64,000 bases of DNA from Gemmataceae bacterium. Its GTDB lineage: Bacteria > Planctomycetota > Planctomycetia > Gemmatales > Gemmataceae. Shown here in pieces: positions 54,108 through 63,137 of this stretch. The translations under genes were made by a program, and so were the position numbers. The stretch is taken from NCBI GenBank assembly GCA_019636445.1, contig JAHBXO010000001.1, positions 124,001 through 188,000 of the forward strand, given 5' to 3'. The notes beneath the pieces are model-generated. The model did not search any database and had not been told where the DNA came from. It saw only the letters and a list, made by a program, of their open reading frames with translations. Each line of letters begins with the position of its first letter. The stretch's first letter is position 1.

Positions 54108-55508
54108 ATGTCGCGCTTGCAACAAGGAATTTCGAAACTCAACAGCCTGAGCGGCCAAAGCTCGAGCGGGCTGGCGGGTCTCAGCCGCCTGTCCAGCCCC
54201 AGCTTCGGCGGTTCGAACGGCAGCAGCGGCGGCAAGAACCTGGAGGAACTCAAGCGGCAGATTCACTCGAAGCTCGTCGAGCGGCTCGACTTCACGCGGA
54301 TCAAGGACCTATCCAGCGACGCGATGCGCAAGGACATCCGCAAGGTCATCGAGCACCTCTGCGACACCGAGAATCCGCTGCTCAACCGGATCGAGCGCGA
54401 GAAGCTCATCGAGGAAGTCCTCGACGAAACGCTCGGCTTCGGCCCGCTCGAAATCCTGCTCAAGGACCCGACGATCAGCGACATCCTGGTGAACGGTCCG
54501 AAAAAGGTGTACGTCGAACGGCGCGGCAAGCTGGAAAAGTCCGAAGTGGTGTTCCGCGACAACGACCACCTGATGCAGATCATCGACCGGATCGTGTCGA
54601 AGATCGGCCGGCGCGTGGACGAAACCAACCCGATGGTGGACGCCCGCCTGCCGGACGGCTCGCGGGTGAACGCGGTGATTCCGCCGATCGCCCTCGACGG
54701 CGCCAGCCTCAGCATCCGGCGCTTCGGCTCGAACCCGCTGAAGCTCGAGGACCTGCTGAACTACAAGGCCTTCACGCCCGAGATCGCGATGCTCATGGAG
54801 GCGTGCATCAAGGCGCGCCTGAACGTGGTCATCAGCGGCGGTACCGGTTGCGGAAAGACGACGCTGTTGAACACGCTGTCGAGCTTCATTCCGTCCGACG
54901 AACGGGTCATCACGATCGAGGACGCGGCCGAACTGCAACTGCAGCAGGATCACGTGGTGCGGCTGGAAACGCGGCCGCCGAACATCGAAGGCAAGGGGGC
55001 CGTGACGACGCGGGACTGCGTGCGGAACGCCCTGCGGATGCGGCCCGAACGGGTGATCATCGGCGAGTGCCGGGGCGGCGAGACACTCGACATGCTCCAG
55101 GCCATGAACACCGGCCACAGCGGCTCGATGACGACGCTGCACGCGAACACGCCCCGCGAGGCGCTGAGCCGCCTCGAGACGATGATCCTGATGGGCGGGA
55201 TCGACCTGCCGATCAAGGCGATGCGGCAGCAGATCTCCGCGGCCGTGGACCTCATCATTCAGGCGAACCGCCTGCAAGGGGGTCCGAGAAAGATCACGAG
55301 CATCACGGAAGTGAACAACATGGAACAGGACGTGATCATCATGCAGGAGATTTTCCGGTACCGGCAGCTGGGGATCGACCAGAACGGCCGGGCGTTCGGC
55401 CAGTTCGAGGCGACGGGCGTGCGGCCGAGCTTCGTGCCGCGGCTGGAGCAGAAGGGCGTGAAACTGCCGAGCAACATGTTCGCCGAGCGCGTGCTGTTGC
55501 GGGATTGA
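54108..55508 (+). CDS. cpaF: Tad pilus secretion ATPase TadA/CpaF
   Basis: 466 residues. The hexameric ATPase that powers pilus assembly. Walker A is [13 protein letters not shown] near residue 243, with an N-terminal domain before it ([34 protein letters not shown]). Walker B is [13 protein letters not shown]; later [40 protein letters not shown] is the His/Asp box. A Ser/Gly-rich tail of about 45 residues opens the protein. Order and spacing with tadZ before it and tadB after it are standard for Tad clusters. Confidence 0.92.
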   Translation: MSRLQQGISKLNSLSGQSSSGLAGLSRLSSPSFGGSNGSSGGKNLEELKRQIHSKLVERLDFTRIKDLSSDAMRKDIRKVIEHLCDTENPLLNRIEREKLIEEVLDETLGFGPLEILLKDPTISDILVNGPKKVYVERRGKLEKSEVVFRDNDHLMQIIDRIVSKIGRRVDETNPMVDARLPDGSRVNAVIPPIALDGASLSIRRFGSNPLKLEDLLNYKAFTPEIAMLMEACIKARLNVVISGGTGCGKTTLLNTLSSFIPSDERVITIEDAAELQLQQDHVVRLETRPPNIEGKGAVTTRDCVRNALRMRPERVIIGECRGGETLDMLQAMNTGHSGSMTTLHANTPREALSRLETMILMGGIDLPIKAMRQQISAAVDLIIQANRLQGGPRKITSITEVNNMEQDVIIMQEIFRYRQLGIDQNGRAFGQFEATGVRPSFVPRLEQKGVKLPSNMFAERVLLRD

Positions 55509-55646
55509 CGAGGATTACCGCCGCCAGGATGGCCGGCGGACGACGAGCGGCGACCGAACGGCCCGCTCGCCCAGGGATTCGGGCAACGCCTTCCGGCAGG
55601 GACCGGAGGCGAGCCGGCGGGAACCATCCCGTTCCAGGTGTTTGCC

Positions 55647-56603
55647 ATGAGTCCGCTGGTGCTTTCCGTGTTGGTCGGTGCCCTGGTGGTCGGGGCCGTG
55701 TTGGCCGTCATGCTGGCCTTCTCGGGCAAGAACGACGGCCGGGCCACCGAGCGCCTCGACGTGCTCGTCGGCCGCGGCAGCCGCCGCGAGTCGTCCGACC
55801 TGCTCCTGAAGCAGGCGCTGATGACCGTGGATCGCAAGACGGTCTTTGACAAATTGACCCCCGAATTCTTCAATGTGACGCGCATGGTCGAACAGGCCGA
55901 CGCGAACATCAAGCCGAGCGCGCTCTTCGGCATCGGCCTGGGCGTCGGCTTCGTGGCGTTCGTCATGGCCATCTGGACCGTGAACATGTACGTCGCCCCG
56001 ATCATGTTCCTCCTCGGCTTCCCGCTGCCGTTCCTCTGGCTGTCATGGAAGCGGAAGAAGCGGCTCGACAAGTTCGCCCAGCAACTGCCCGACGCGTTGG
56101 AACTGACCGCCCGCGCCCTGCGCACCGGGCACTCCCTCGCCGCCGGCATGCACGTCGTCGCCGAGGAAATGCAGGCCCCGATCGCCAAGGAGTTCAGCCG
56201 CGTCTACGAGGAGCAGAACCTCGGCATCCAACTGGAAGACGCCATGAAGAACATGTCCGATCGCGTGCCGAACCTCGACTTGCGGTTCTTCATCACCAGC
56301 GTCGCCATTCAGCGGCAGACCGGTGGCGACCTCGCGGAAATCCTCGACCGGATCGGCTACGTCATCCGGGAGCGCTACAAGATCTTGGGCCAGGTGAAGG
56401 CGTTGTCGGCGGAAGGGCGGCTGTCGGGCGTGGTGCTCATCGCCCTGCCGATCGGCCTGTTCTTCCTGATGCTCTTCATGAAGCCCGAATACGAAAAACT
56501 GCTCTGGACCGACCCGTTGGGCATCAAGATGTCGATCGGCGCGCTGGTCGCGATGCTCATCGGAGCCTTCGTCATCAAGAAAATCGTGGACATCAAGGTG
56601 TGA
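55647..56603 (+). CDS. tadB: Tad pilus inner-membrane platform protein TadB
   Basis: 318 residues, starting MSPLVLSVLVGALVVGAVLAVMLAF; a GTG nine bases earlier is less well placed. T2SSF-type domain: hydrophobic pairs at the N-terminus, in NMYVAPIMFLLGFPLPFLWLSW, and at the end (LIALPIGLFFLMLFM; IGALVAMLIGAFVIKKI). The cytosolic part has QLPDALELTARALRTGHSLAAGMHVVAEEM and FFITSVAIQRQTGGDLAEILDRIGYVIRER, the usual motif of the family. Confidence 0.9.
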   Translation: MSPLVLSVLVGALVVGAVLAVMLAFSGKNDGRATERLDVLVGRGSRRESSDLLLKQALMTVDRKTVFDKLTPEFFNVTRMVEQADANIKPSALFGIGLGVGFVAFVMAIWTVNMYVAPIMFLLGFPLPFLWLSWKRKKRLDKFAQQLPDALELTARALRTGHSLAAGMHVVAEEMQAPIAKEFSRVYEEQNLGIQLEDAMKNMSDRVPNLDLRFFITSVAIQRQTGGDLAEILDRIGYVIRERYKILGQVKALSAEGRLSGVVLIALPIGLFFLMLFMKPEYEKLLWTDPLGIKMSIGALVAMLIGAFVIKKIVDIKV

Positions 56604-56651
56604 CGGTCCGCCGTCCGGCCCCCTCAGCACAACGACATCGGGAGTTTCACC

Positions 56652-57629
56652 GTGGACCTGTTCGCATTCGTCACCGCCAGCCAGGCGTCGCCCGTACTGG
56701 TCTTCATCGCCATCATGGTCGGGACGTTCTGGCTACTGTCGCTGATTTCGCAGCGGAACAGCCAGGCGGAGGACCGGCTGGAGCGGATCGGGCGGCCGAA
56801 GTCGCTCGCGGAATTGGAGATCAATGATCACGAGTCCCAAAACCGATTTAAAGGGTTGAAGGATCAGCTCTCCAAGTTCGGGGCGGCGATGGAGCCGCAA
56901 TCGGATTTGGAGAAGAATTCGCTCAAGGTGACGCTGGCGAATGCCGGGTTCCGCCACGAGAGCGCCCCGGCGATCTACCAGGGCCTGCGGGTGGCGTGCC
57001 TGCTGCTGTTCTTCGTGCCGTCGGCGTTGTTCTTCTTCATGACGATGGGCTTCGGCATGAAGGCGCTGCAGTACGTGATCGCGATCACGGGGATCGGATT
57101 CTACCTGCCGCAGCTGATCCTGATGTTCCTGAAGAGCACGCGGCAGAAGGAAATCTTCGTGACGCTGCCGGACGCCCTGGACTTGCTGGTGGTGTGCGTG
57201 GAGTCGGGCCTCGGCCTCGACGCCGCAATGCGGAAGGTGACGGACGAGATGAAAGGCCACGCGAAGGTCATTACGGAGGAATTCGCGCTGGCGAACCTGC
57301 AGTTGCAGATGGGCCGGCCCCGCCGCGAGGTGCTCCACGACCTCGGCGTGCGGACGGGCGTGGACGACGTGCGCGCCCTGGCCGCGATCCTGATCCAGGC
57401 GGATCGATTCGGTTCGAGCATCGCGCAGGCCTTGCGCGTGCAGTCCGACTCGATGCGGACGAAGCGGCGGCAGATCGCCGAGGAGAAGGCGGCCAAGACC
57501 GCGGTGAAGCTGATCTTCCCGCTGGTGTTGTTCATCTTCCCCGCGGTGTTCGTGGTGCTGGTCGGCCCGGCGGCCATCCAGATCTACCGCAACCTGATTC
57601 TCAAGGCCAACCCGGGTGCCGGCGGCTAA
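56652..57629 (+). CDS. tadC: Tad pilus inner-membrane platform protein TadC
   Basis: 325 residues from a GTG start (MDLFAFVTASQASPV). Paralogous to TadB: TLPDALDLLVVCVESGLGLDAAMRKVTDEMKGHAKVITEEF and VDDVRALAAILIQADRFGSSIAQALRVQSDSMRTKRRQIAEEKAAKTAVKLIFPLVLFIFPAVFVVLVGPA form the cytosolic signature and final membrane helix. Three to four membrane segments. With TadB it makes the membrane platform on which CpaF works. Confidence 0.9.
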   Translation: MDLFAFVTASQASPVLVFIAIMVGTFWLLSLISQRNSQAEDRLERIGRPKSLAELEINDHESQNRFKGLKDQLSKFGAAMEPQSDLEKNSLKVTLANAGFRHESAPAIYQGLRVACLLLFFVPSALFFFMTMGFGMKALQYVIAITGIGFYLPQLILMFLKSTRQKEIFVTLPDALDLLVVCVESGLGLDAAMRKVTDEMKGHAKVITEEFALANLQLQMGRPRREVLHDLGVRTGVDDVRALAAILIQADRFGSSIAQALRVQSDSMRTKRRQIAEEKAAKTAVKLIFPLVLFIFPAVFVVLVGPAAIQIYRNLILKANPGAGG

Positions 57630-57697
57630 CGCCGGTCCGGAACCCTCGACCCCCGATCCCGGGCAGGATGCCCGACGGTTTTCAAGGAGGATACGCG

Positions 57698-58387
57698 ATG
57701 TTCCAGTACCACCGGATCGCCTTCGCGGCGGTGGCCGCCTGCGGGCTGGCCGCGACCGGATGCCAGATGGCCGAACGGCGTGCGGAACGCCCCGGCCTCG
57801 GGGAACGCTACCGCAACGCGGTCGATCCCTCGTGGCCCGAACGCTACAACCACGTGGCGCGCCAGGAAGCCCTCGCGCCGTTCCAGGTCCAGGCCCAAAA
57901 CGGCATGTACCTCGATCAGACCGTGTGGAACTACCACTTCGAACCCGCGACCGACAAGCTGACGGCCGCTGGGATCGAACGGCTCGATTACCTGGTCCGC
58001 AAGCGCGGCCTGCCGGAAGGCAAGGTCTACCTGCAGACCGCTCGCGACATCGGATTCGATCCGAACGCGCCCGAAAAGTACGCCGACACCCGCCGCGACC
58101 TCGACTCGCGCCGGGCGGCCACGGTCCACAAGTACTTCGCCGCCCAGACGGCCGGCTCGCCGATGAACTTCGAAGTTCAGGTCCACGACCCTGCGGACCC
58201 GGGCTTCCCGGCTCAGTTCCTCGGCAACGCGGTCCGCAGCCTGGGCACCCAGTACGGCGGCACCATCAGCGGCGGCCAGGGTGGCGGCCAGGGTGGTCAA
58301 GGCGGCGGCCAAGGTGGCGGCCAGGGTGGTCAAGGCGGCGGCCAGAGCGGCTCCAACTCCGGCGGCCAGAGCGGCACCGGCCGATAA
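57698..58387 (+). CDS. Lipoprotein of the Tad operon with Gly/Gln-rich tail
   Basis: 229 residues after a strong AAGGAGG site. The N-terminus is a lipoprotein signal with lipobox LAATGC (Cys near residue 22). The middle has a possible OmpA/CpaD-like strand-helix part (LTAAGIERLDYLVRKRGLPEGKVYLQTARDIGFDP). The end is a run of GGQGG-type repeats of about 40 residues. Position after tadC suggests the CpaD role of an outer-membrane lipoprotein that helps the secretin, but the sequence similarity is weak. Confidence 0.75.
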   Translation: MFQYHRIAFAAVAACGLAATGCQMAERRAERPGLGERYRNAVDPSWPERYNHVARQEALAPFQVQAQNGMYLDQTVWNYHFEPATDKLTAAGIERLDYLVRKRGLPEGKVYLQTARDIGFDPNAPEKYADTRRDLDSRRAATVHKYFAAQTAGSPMNFEVQVHDPADPGFPAQFLGNAVRSLGTQYGGTISGGQGGGQGGQGGGQGGGQGGQGGGQSGSNSGGQSGTGR

Positions 58388-58488
58388 GGCCAGCCGTGAC
58401 GGGAACGCAACGCCGCCCGACCGGAGGCCGACAAGGCCGCCGGTCGGGTTTGGCTATTGATGGTATCGAGTGAACCGAGGACGACACC

Positions 58489-58725
58489 ATGACGCGCATC
58501 CTGACCACCGGGCTTCTCACGCTGGCCGTGTGCCTCGCCACCGCCGCCCCCGCGCCCGCCGCCGAACCGCTCTTCGCCGCCAAGTCCTCCGTCCGGAAAT
58601 ACTGGGACGGCTTCAAGGAATACTGGGGCGGCGCGTTCAAGAACCAGAGCGCCGTCACCATGGTCGTCCTCGGCACCGGCGCGGTCGCGCTCTTCATCAT
58701 CACCCGCGGCAAGTGGAAGAAGTAA
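58489..58725 (+). CDS. Small exported membrane protein of the Tad operon
   Basis: 78 residues, with a signal peptide (TTGLLTLAVCLATAAPAPAAEP), a short Trp/Tyr-rich part (KYWDGFKEYWGGAFKNQ) and a C-terminal membrane helix (AVTMVVLGTGAVALFIITRGKWKK). It lacks the processing Gly/Glu-Tyr motif of Flp pilins, so it is not called a pilin, though it is the only pilin-sized protein in the operon. Confidence 0.65.
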   Translation: MTRILTTGLLTLAVCLATAAPAPAAEPLFAAKSSVRKYWDGFKEYWGGAFKNQSAVTMVVLGTGAVALFIITRGKWKK

Positions 58726-58730
58726 ACCCC

Positions 58731-58809
58731 GACTTCCGAAGTCCGGCTTCGACTTCGGAAGTCCCTCGGACCGGTCGACTTCCGAAGTCGAAGCCGGACT
58801 TCGGAAGTC
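58731..58809. repeat. 33-bp perfect inverted repeat
   Basis: The left arm (58731-58763, starting GACTTCCGAAGTCC) is mirrored exactly by 58777-58809; the loop is 13 bases. Each arm itself holds two GACTTC(C/G)GAAGTC-type palindromes. It lies between the small membrane protein and the AAA ATPase gene. Confidence 0.9.
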
Positions 58810-58843
58810 AAGCGCCCCGACTCAACTACCCGAGATCCGCAGC

Positions 58844-60193
58844 ATGACCACGCTCCGTCCACCCGTCGTCGATTGGGAATCGACCAACCCCGCGCCGGAA
58901 GTGCCGACGGCGCCGGACACGCTCAAGGAATGCGGCCTGTCGCAGTCGTTCCTCGCGGACATGATCCTGCGCACCATCTACGCCAAGGGGCCGATGGTCG
59001 GCCGCGACCTCGCGCAATTCCTTTGCCTGCCCTTCAAGATCATCCGCGAGACGCTCCGCTGGCTCAAGGATGAGAAGATGATTCAGGTCGACGGCGGCGA
59101 CCTCGTCGGCGAAGTGAGTTACCGGTTCAGCCTCACCGACTTCGGTCGCAACCGCGCGTACGAAGCGACCAAGCAATGCGCGTACGTCGGCCCCGCGCCG
59201 GTGCCGATCGAAGACTACGTCGAGCAGTGTTACCGCCAGGCCGTCACCGGGTTGCAGTGCTACCCGGAGGCGCTGCGGGCGCCGTTCGCGCATCTGGTGC
59301 TGAAGGAGGAGATGTTCAACGCCATCGGCCCCGCCATCATCAGCGGCCGGTCGGTGTTCATCTACGGCCCGCCCGGCAACGGCAAGACGGCGATGGCGCG
59401 CTCGATCGGCGAGTTCATGAACACCGCCGGCGGCTCGATCTACGTGCCGTACGCCTTCGTCGCCGACGGCAACATCGTGACGGTCTACGATCCGTCCCTG
59501 CACATCGCCGACGATACACCACTGGAATTCGGCGACGAGGCCGACGCCGCCGTCCGCCGCCTCCTCAACACCGGCTCCGCCGACCAGCGCTGGATCCGCA
59601 TCCGCCGCCCCGTCATCGTCACCGGCGGCGAACTCAATCTCGAGATGCTCGACCTCCGCTACAACAAGGAGTCGAACTTCTACCAGGCGCCGATCCACTT
59701 CAAGGCCAACGGCGGCGTCTTCCTCATCGACGACTTCGGCCGGCAGTTGTGCAGCCCGAAGGAACTCCTCAACCGCTGGATTCTCCCGCTCGAAGACCGG
59801 CACGACTTCCTCACGCTCGCCAGCGGGAAAAAGATTCAAGTCCCGTTCGAGCAGCTGATCATCTTCAGCACGAACCTCGACCCGAAGGCGCTGGTGGACG
59901 ACGCGTTCCTGCGGCGCATCCGGCACAAAGTCGGCATCAATGCGCCGACGCAGGACGTGTACCAGAAGATCTTCAGCGGCGTATGCAAGAAGCTGGGGAT
60001 GAACTACGACGCGGGGGCGATCGAGTATCTTTACGAGCGCTACTACAACAAGGGCCGGTCGCCGCGGGCCAGCGATTGTCGCGATTTGCTGGAAATCGTG
60101 CAGTCGATCTGCCGATACAGACGTCAACCCGTGCATTTAACGCGCGACCTGATGGTCGAGGCCGCGAACAGTTTCATCGCGGAATTCCAGTAG
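58844..60193 (+). CDS. AAA ATPase with N-terminal winged-helix domain
   Basis: 449 residues. Residues about 25-115 look like a winged helix (YAKGPMVGRDLAQFLCLPFKIIRETLRWLKDEKMIQVDGG). The AAA core has Walker A GPPGNGKTAMARS near residue 180, Walker B GGVFLIDDFGRQ, sensor 1 LIIFSTNLDP and a likely arginine finger in LRRIRHKVGIN. It resembles planctomycete ATPases linked to Tad clusters. It could act as a regulator or disassembly ATPase; there is no membrane segment. It is followed by the TPR lipoprotein 31 bases on. Confidence 0.82.
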   Translation: MTTLRPPVVDWESTNPAPEVPTAPDTLKECGLSQSFLADMILRTIYAKGPMVGRDLAQFLCLPFKIIRETLRWLKDEKMIQVDGGDLVGEVSYRFSLTDFGRNRAYEATKQCAYVGPAPVPIEDYVEQCYRQAVTGLQCYPEALRAPFAHLVLKEEMFNAIGPAIISGRSVFIYGPPGNGKTAMARSIGEFMNTAGGSIYVPYAFVADGNIVTVYDPSLHIADDTPLEFGDEADAAVRRLLNTGSADQRWIRIRRPVIVTGGELNLEMLDLRYNKESNFYQAPIHFKANGGVFLIDDFGRQLCSPKELLNRWILPLEDRHDFLTLASGKKIQVPFEQLIIFSTNLDPKALVDDAFLRRIRHKVGINAPTQDVYQKIFSGVCKKLGMNYDAGAIEYLYERYYNKGRSPRASDCRDLLEIVQSICRYRRQPVHLTRDLMVEAANSFIAEFQ

Positions 60194-60224
60194 GGATTTC
60201 CTCAAGATTCGAAGGACCGGCGCC

Positions 60225-61082
60225 ATGGATGGCAAATGCTGGAAGGCCCTTGTGGCCACGTCGCTCCTCGCCGCGAGTGCCGGTTGTCGGACCGGATCGA
60301 AGACCACGTCGGGAATGCCGGCACCGCCGGCGGCTGGGGGCGGCAACGCCGTCAGCCGGTTGTTCAAGCCGAAGCCCGCCGGGCCGGTGCCGCAGTTCCA
60401 GCCCGTCGACGCCGCCGTCGCCGATGCCGGGAAGAAGAAAGGCCCGCTCAAGGCCGAGACCGTCGCCGCGCTCGCCAACGCGCAGGTCGGCGCCGCCTTC
60501 GACTTCCAGGAGGAAGGTACGGTCAATCCGAACCTCGACCGCCTCGCCGACGACGCCCGCCAGAAGTTCCAGAAGGCGCTCGAACTCGACCCGAAGAACC
60601 GCGACGCCCTGCAAGGCCTCGCGCGCCTCTATACCCGCATCGGCGACCGCGACCGTGCGATCTCCACGCTGCAGACCCTGCAATCGCATTACCCGAACGA
60701 CCACAAGGTCGCCTACGAGTTGGCGCTGACGCACGCCCGCTTCGAGGACTGGACCAACGGCATCGCCGCCTGCCGCAACGCGCTCGCCGGCGACCCGGAG
60801 AACCGCCGCTACCAGAAGACGCTCGGCATCCTGACGGCGCGCACCGGCAATTTCGAGGAAGGCTTCACAACCCTCGCGAGCGTGATGCCCGAAGCCGAGG
60901 CGCGCATGACGATGGCGAAAGTGCTGGCCGACTCGGACCGTGCCGACCTGGCGGAGCAACAAGTGAAGCTCGCATTGAAGGCCGACCCGAACTTCGCCCC
61001 CGCCCACCAGTGGCTGGCGGAGCGGAAGGCCCCCGCCGGGGACGTTCAGCCCGTCGAGTTCCGTGTGCCCGAAGTGAAGTGA
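60225..61082 (+). CDS. TPR lipoprotein (TadD-like)
   Basis: 285 residues with lipobox LAASAGC (Cys near residue 21), so it is anchored by lipid. A Pro/Lys-rich linker leads to three to four TPR units (ARQKFQKALELDPKNRDALQGLARLYTRIGDRDRAI; VAYELALTHARFEDWTNGIAACRNAL; ADLAEQQVKLALKADPNFAPAHQWLAE). In Tad systems TadD is a TPR lipoprotein needed for pilus secretin assembly. Last gene of the operon; its end overlaps the antitoxin-like gene on the other strand by 37 bases. Confidence 0.82.
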   Translation: MDGKCWKALVATSLLAASAGCRTGSKTTSGMPAPPAAGGGNAVSRLFKPKPAGPVPQFQPVDAAVADAGKKKGPLKAETVAALANAQVGAAFDFQEEGTVNPNLDRLADDARQKFQKALELDPKNRDALQGLARLYTRIGDRDRAISTLQTLQSHYPNDHKVAYELALTHARFEDWTNGIAACRNALAGDPENRRYQKTLGILTARTGNFEEGFTTLASVMPEAEARMTMAKVLADSDRADLAEQQVKLALKADPNFAPAHQWLAERKAPAGDVQPVEFRVPEVK

Positions 61083-61324
61083 GCATCGGGTAATCGATCA
61101 TGCGGTTCGGGCTCCACATCCGGTACTTGGCGCAGCGCCGCCTCGAAGCGGGAACGATCGCCTCGCGCGGCGCGTTGTGCCAACCATTCAGGACCCGCGA
61201 GCGCCGCCACTTTTTCGGATAATGCCGATGCGAGAAATTGACCGACCGTCACCCCGGTTGCACGCGCCAATTCGCCGGCCGCGTCGTGCAACGATTCGGG
61301 TAACTCGACGCTGACGATGTTCAT
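61046..61324 (-). CDS. Ribbon-helix-helix-like antitoxin or regulator
   Basis: 92 residues, starting MNIVSVELPESLHDAAGELARATGVTVGQFLASALSEKVAAL, which is the strand-helix-helix of CopG/RHH DNA-binding proteins. A TTG two codons earlier has a better placed GGAAAGG site and cannot be excluded. No toxin gene lies beside it. The C-terminal half is charged and probably unstructured. It may be an orphan antitoxin. Confidence 0.6.
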   Translation of the reverse strand: MNIVSVELPESLHDAAGELARATGVTVGQFLASALSEKVAALAGPEWLAQRAARGDRSRFEAALRQVPDVEPEPHDRLPDAHFTSGTRNSTG

Positions 61325-61330
61325 TTTCAA

Positions 61331-61738
61331 CGCGAACCTTTCCGGCGATCGACCAGAAGATGATCCGGATGTCGTGGTACATCATGTCGGGTTTTGGCCC
61401 CGGCAGGGGCCGCGGAACGTAGCCACGGGTGGAGCGCAGCGGAACCCGTGGAAATCGATGGACATTTCACGACCCCGGCTGGGGTCGCGGGAGCTAAGAC
61501 CGTCCCTTCGCCCCATCCGGGGCGAGAGGACAAGTGTCCCCGTTTCCACGGGTACCGCTGCGCTCCACCCGTGGCTACACTCCTTTGCCCCGTTCGGGGC
61601 AAAATACCAAGGCCGTGTTGGTGGATCCAAAGCTCGCCAAGCAAGGCCCAACAATTTTTGGACTGCGTAGGGGTGCCGGGTCGAGTTAGTGAGCCAAAGT
61701 CGATGAGCACGGCCATCGGCGAATTCATAGGAACCGAA
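61331..61738. other. 408-base gap holding a family B palindrome
   Basis: No gene is seen. The family B repeat fills 61420-61579. Beside it are GGCCCCGGCAGGGGCC (61397-61412) and GCCCCGTTCGGGGC (61588-61601) hairpins. The stretch to 61738 is plain sequence with nothing recognised. Confidence 0.75.
61420..61579. repeat. Large palindromic repeat, family B, copy 2
   Basis: Starts GTAGCCACGGGTGGAGCG and ends in its mirror image CGCTCCACCCGTGGCTAC, as at 10772-11045, with a shorter and different centre. Inner hairpins such as CGACCCCGGCTGGGGTCG recur. Confidence 0.8.
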
Positions 61739-62371
61739 TCACTGGCTCCGCAGGGGATCGGCCTTCGTCGCCTCCACCATCCCCACGATCGACACCAAGT
61801 CGGCCATCGCGCCGATGCCGACGTCGCCGCAGGCGAGCGCCTTCGACACCGGCGCCGCGACGCGAAGGCCCTTGCAGCGATCGTTCATCACCGGCACGAG
61901 CTGGTCCTGATCGAGATGACCGGGGATGTGTCCGGCGCCGAAGTCGGCCGCGATCGAGCGCAGGTGGCGGCGCGTGAAGCTGTTCTCCCACATCAGCGTG
62001 TTCATCGCGGGGGCGAGCACGACCGGTTTGGCGGGATCCCAGGCGCGCCAGACGCAGGTGAGCGCGTTGTCGCACAGGCCGAGGGCGAGCTTCGCCAGAG
62101 TGTTCGCGTCCAGCGGGGCGATGAGGAAGAGGTCCGCCCACTTCCGCAACTCGATGTGCTTCACGGCGTCGCCGCGTTCGTAGCGCTCGCCGGGCCATTC
62201 GTCGGCGTCGCGCACGAGTTCGCAGCCGAGCGCCGCCGGGTTGAAGAAGTACGTCGCGGCGTCGGTGGCGACCGCCTTCACGGCGTGGCCCTTCGCGAGG
62301 AGCGCGGCCGTCAGCTCCGGCGCCTTCACCGCCGCCACCGATCCCGTCAGCCCCAGCAGGACGTTACTCAT
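61739..62371 (-). CDS. coaC: Phosphopantothenoylcysteine decarboxylase
   Basis: 210 residues. FMN enzyme of coenzyme A synthesis. Motifs: GLTGSVAAVKAPEL near residue 7, catalytic His72 in KHIELRKWADLFLIAPLDANTLAK, the PAMNTLMWEN loop at 121-130, and the substrate-clamp-like region with Cys in ALACGDVGIGAM. The usual bacterial CoaBC is a fusion; here the decarboxylase is separate and follows the synthetase gene with an 8-base overlap. Confidence 0.87.
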   Translation of the reverse strand: MSNVLLGLTGSVAAVKAPELTAALLAKGHAVKAVATDAATYFFNPAALGCELVRDADEWPGERYERGDAVKHIELRKWADLFLIAPLDANTLAKLALGLCDNALTCVWRAWDPAKPVVLAPAMNTLMWENSFTRRHLRSIAADFGAGHIPGHLDQDQLVPVMNDRCKGLRVAAPVSKALACGDVGIGAMADLVSIVGMVEATKADPLRSQ

Positions 62372-63122
62372 GGTCGTGCCAGCTCCCCTGCCCCGTGCGG
62401 CGCATGTGTTCGATGACGAGCATGAGGCGGTCCGATACCTCGCGCCGCGGTACGCGTTCGTATCGTCCGTCCACCGGGCCAATCAGCGACCAGTGCGCCA
62501 GCGAGTCCATGGTGCTGGCGACGACGAGATCGGCACCGGACTGCTTGCGCGTGAATTCGGCCGCGCCGCGCAGTTCGCCATCGCTCTTGCCCAGTTCGAT
62601 CGTGAACCGGACGACGAGGCCGCGATAGCCCCAGTCGCGCAGGCGTTCGATGAGTCGCGGCGCGCGCACCAGCCGTACCCACAGTTCCGGTTCGGCGGAG
62701 TTGATCCGGTCGACGGGTTGCTCGACCATCTTCGGCTTGCCGCGGGCGTCCCATTCCTTCGTGCGCGCGTTGAAGTAGGTCCCGAGTTCCGGCGCGAAGC
62801 TGCCCGCGACGAGGTAGTCGGTGGACCCGGCGGCGTGGATGACGACGTCGAACGCCTTCGAGCGCACTTGTTGCTGCACGAGCGCCGCGAGGTCGTCGAC
62901 GTTGGAGTAGAGGATGGGTTGCAGGCGGCGTTCGGAGAGGCCGGCGTCGGCGGGGATTTCGGGCAGGCGTTCGGGATTCGAGGTCAGGAACGTGACGGAA
63001 TGCCCGCGGGTCCAGGCGATCTGCGCGATCTGCGCGCCGGTGCGGCCGGTGAAGATCGTGCCAACGCGCCGCACCTTGTCGATGGGCGAACTCGGACTGC
63101 CGGCGGTGATGAGGAAGTTCAT
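62364..63122 (-). CDS. coaB: Phosphopantothenate-cysteine ligase-like protein
   Basis: 252 residues. The start MNFLITAGSPSSPIDKVRRVGTIFTGRTGAQIAQIAWTRGHSVTFLTSNP follows the CoaB pattern (ITAGGTxEPIDxVR...SSGxxG), with Gly replaced by Ser in parts. Later FDVVIHAAGSTDYLVAG resembles the FDxxIxAAAVSDY strand. Some standard residues differ (HAAGSTDY instead of the usual AAVADY). Coupled to coaC by overlap, so together they replace the fused CoaBC. Confidence 0.8.
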   Translation of the reverse strand: MNFLITAGSPSSPIDKVRRVGTIFTGRTGAQIAQIAWTRGHSVTFLTSNPERLPEIPADAGLSERRLQPILYSNVDDLAALVQQQVRSKAFDVVIHAAGSTDYLVAGSFAPELGTYFNARTKEWDARGKPKMVEQPVDRINSAEPELWVRLVRAPRLIERLRDWGYRGLVVRFTIELGKSDGELRGAAEFTRKQSGADLVVASTMDSLAHWSLIGPVDGRYERVPRREVSDRLMLVIEHMRRTGQGSWHDHE

Positions 63123-63137
63123 CGAGTTACGCGATTG

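Noticed and set aside
52218-54266. 682-codon minus-strand open frame opposite the secretin end and tadZ
   Set aside because: Low-complexity shadow across three conserved Tad genes and their gaps.
58267-58350. CRISPR-like repeats near the end of the Tad lipoprotein gene
   Set aside because: It is the coding sequence of a Gly/Gln-rich tail, in frame, with no spacers.
58489-58725. Flp pilin in the Tad operon
   Set aside because: The protein has a cleavable leader and C-terminal helix but no prepilin cleavage Gly or following Glu-Tyr motif.
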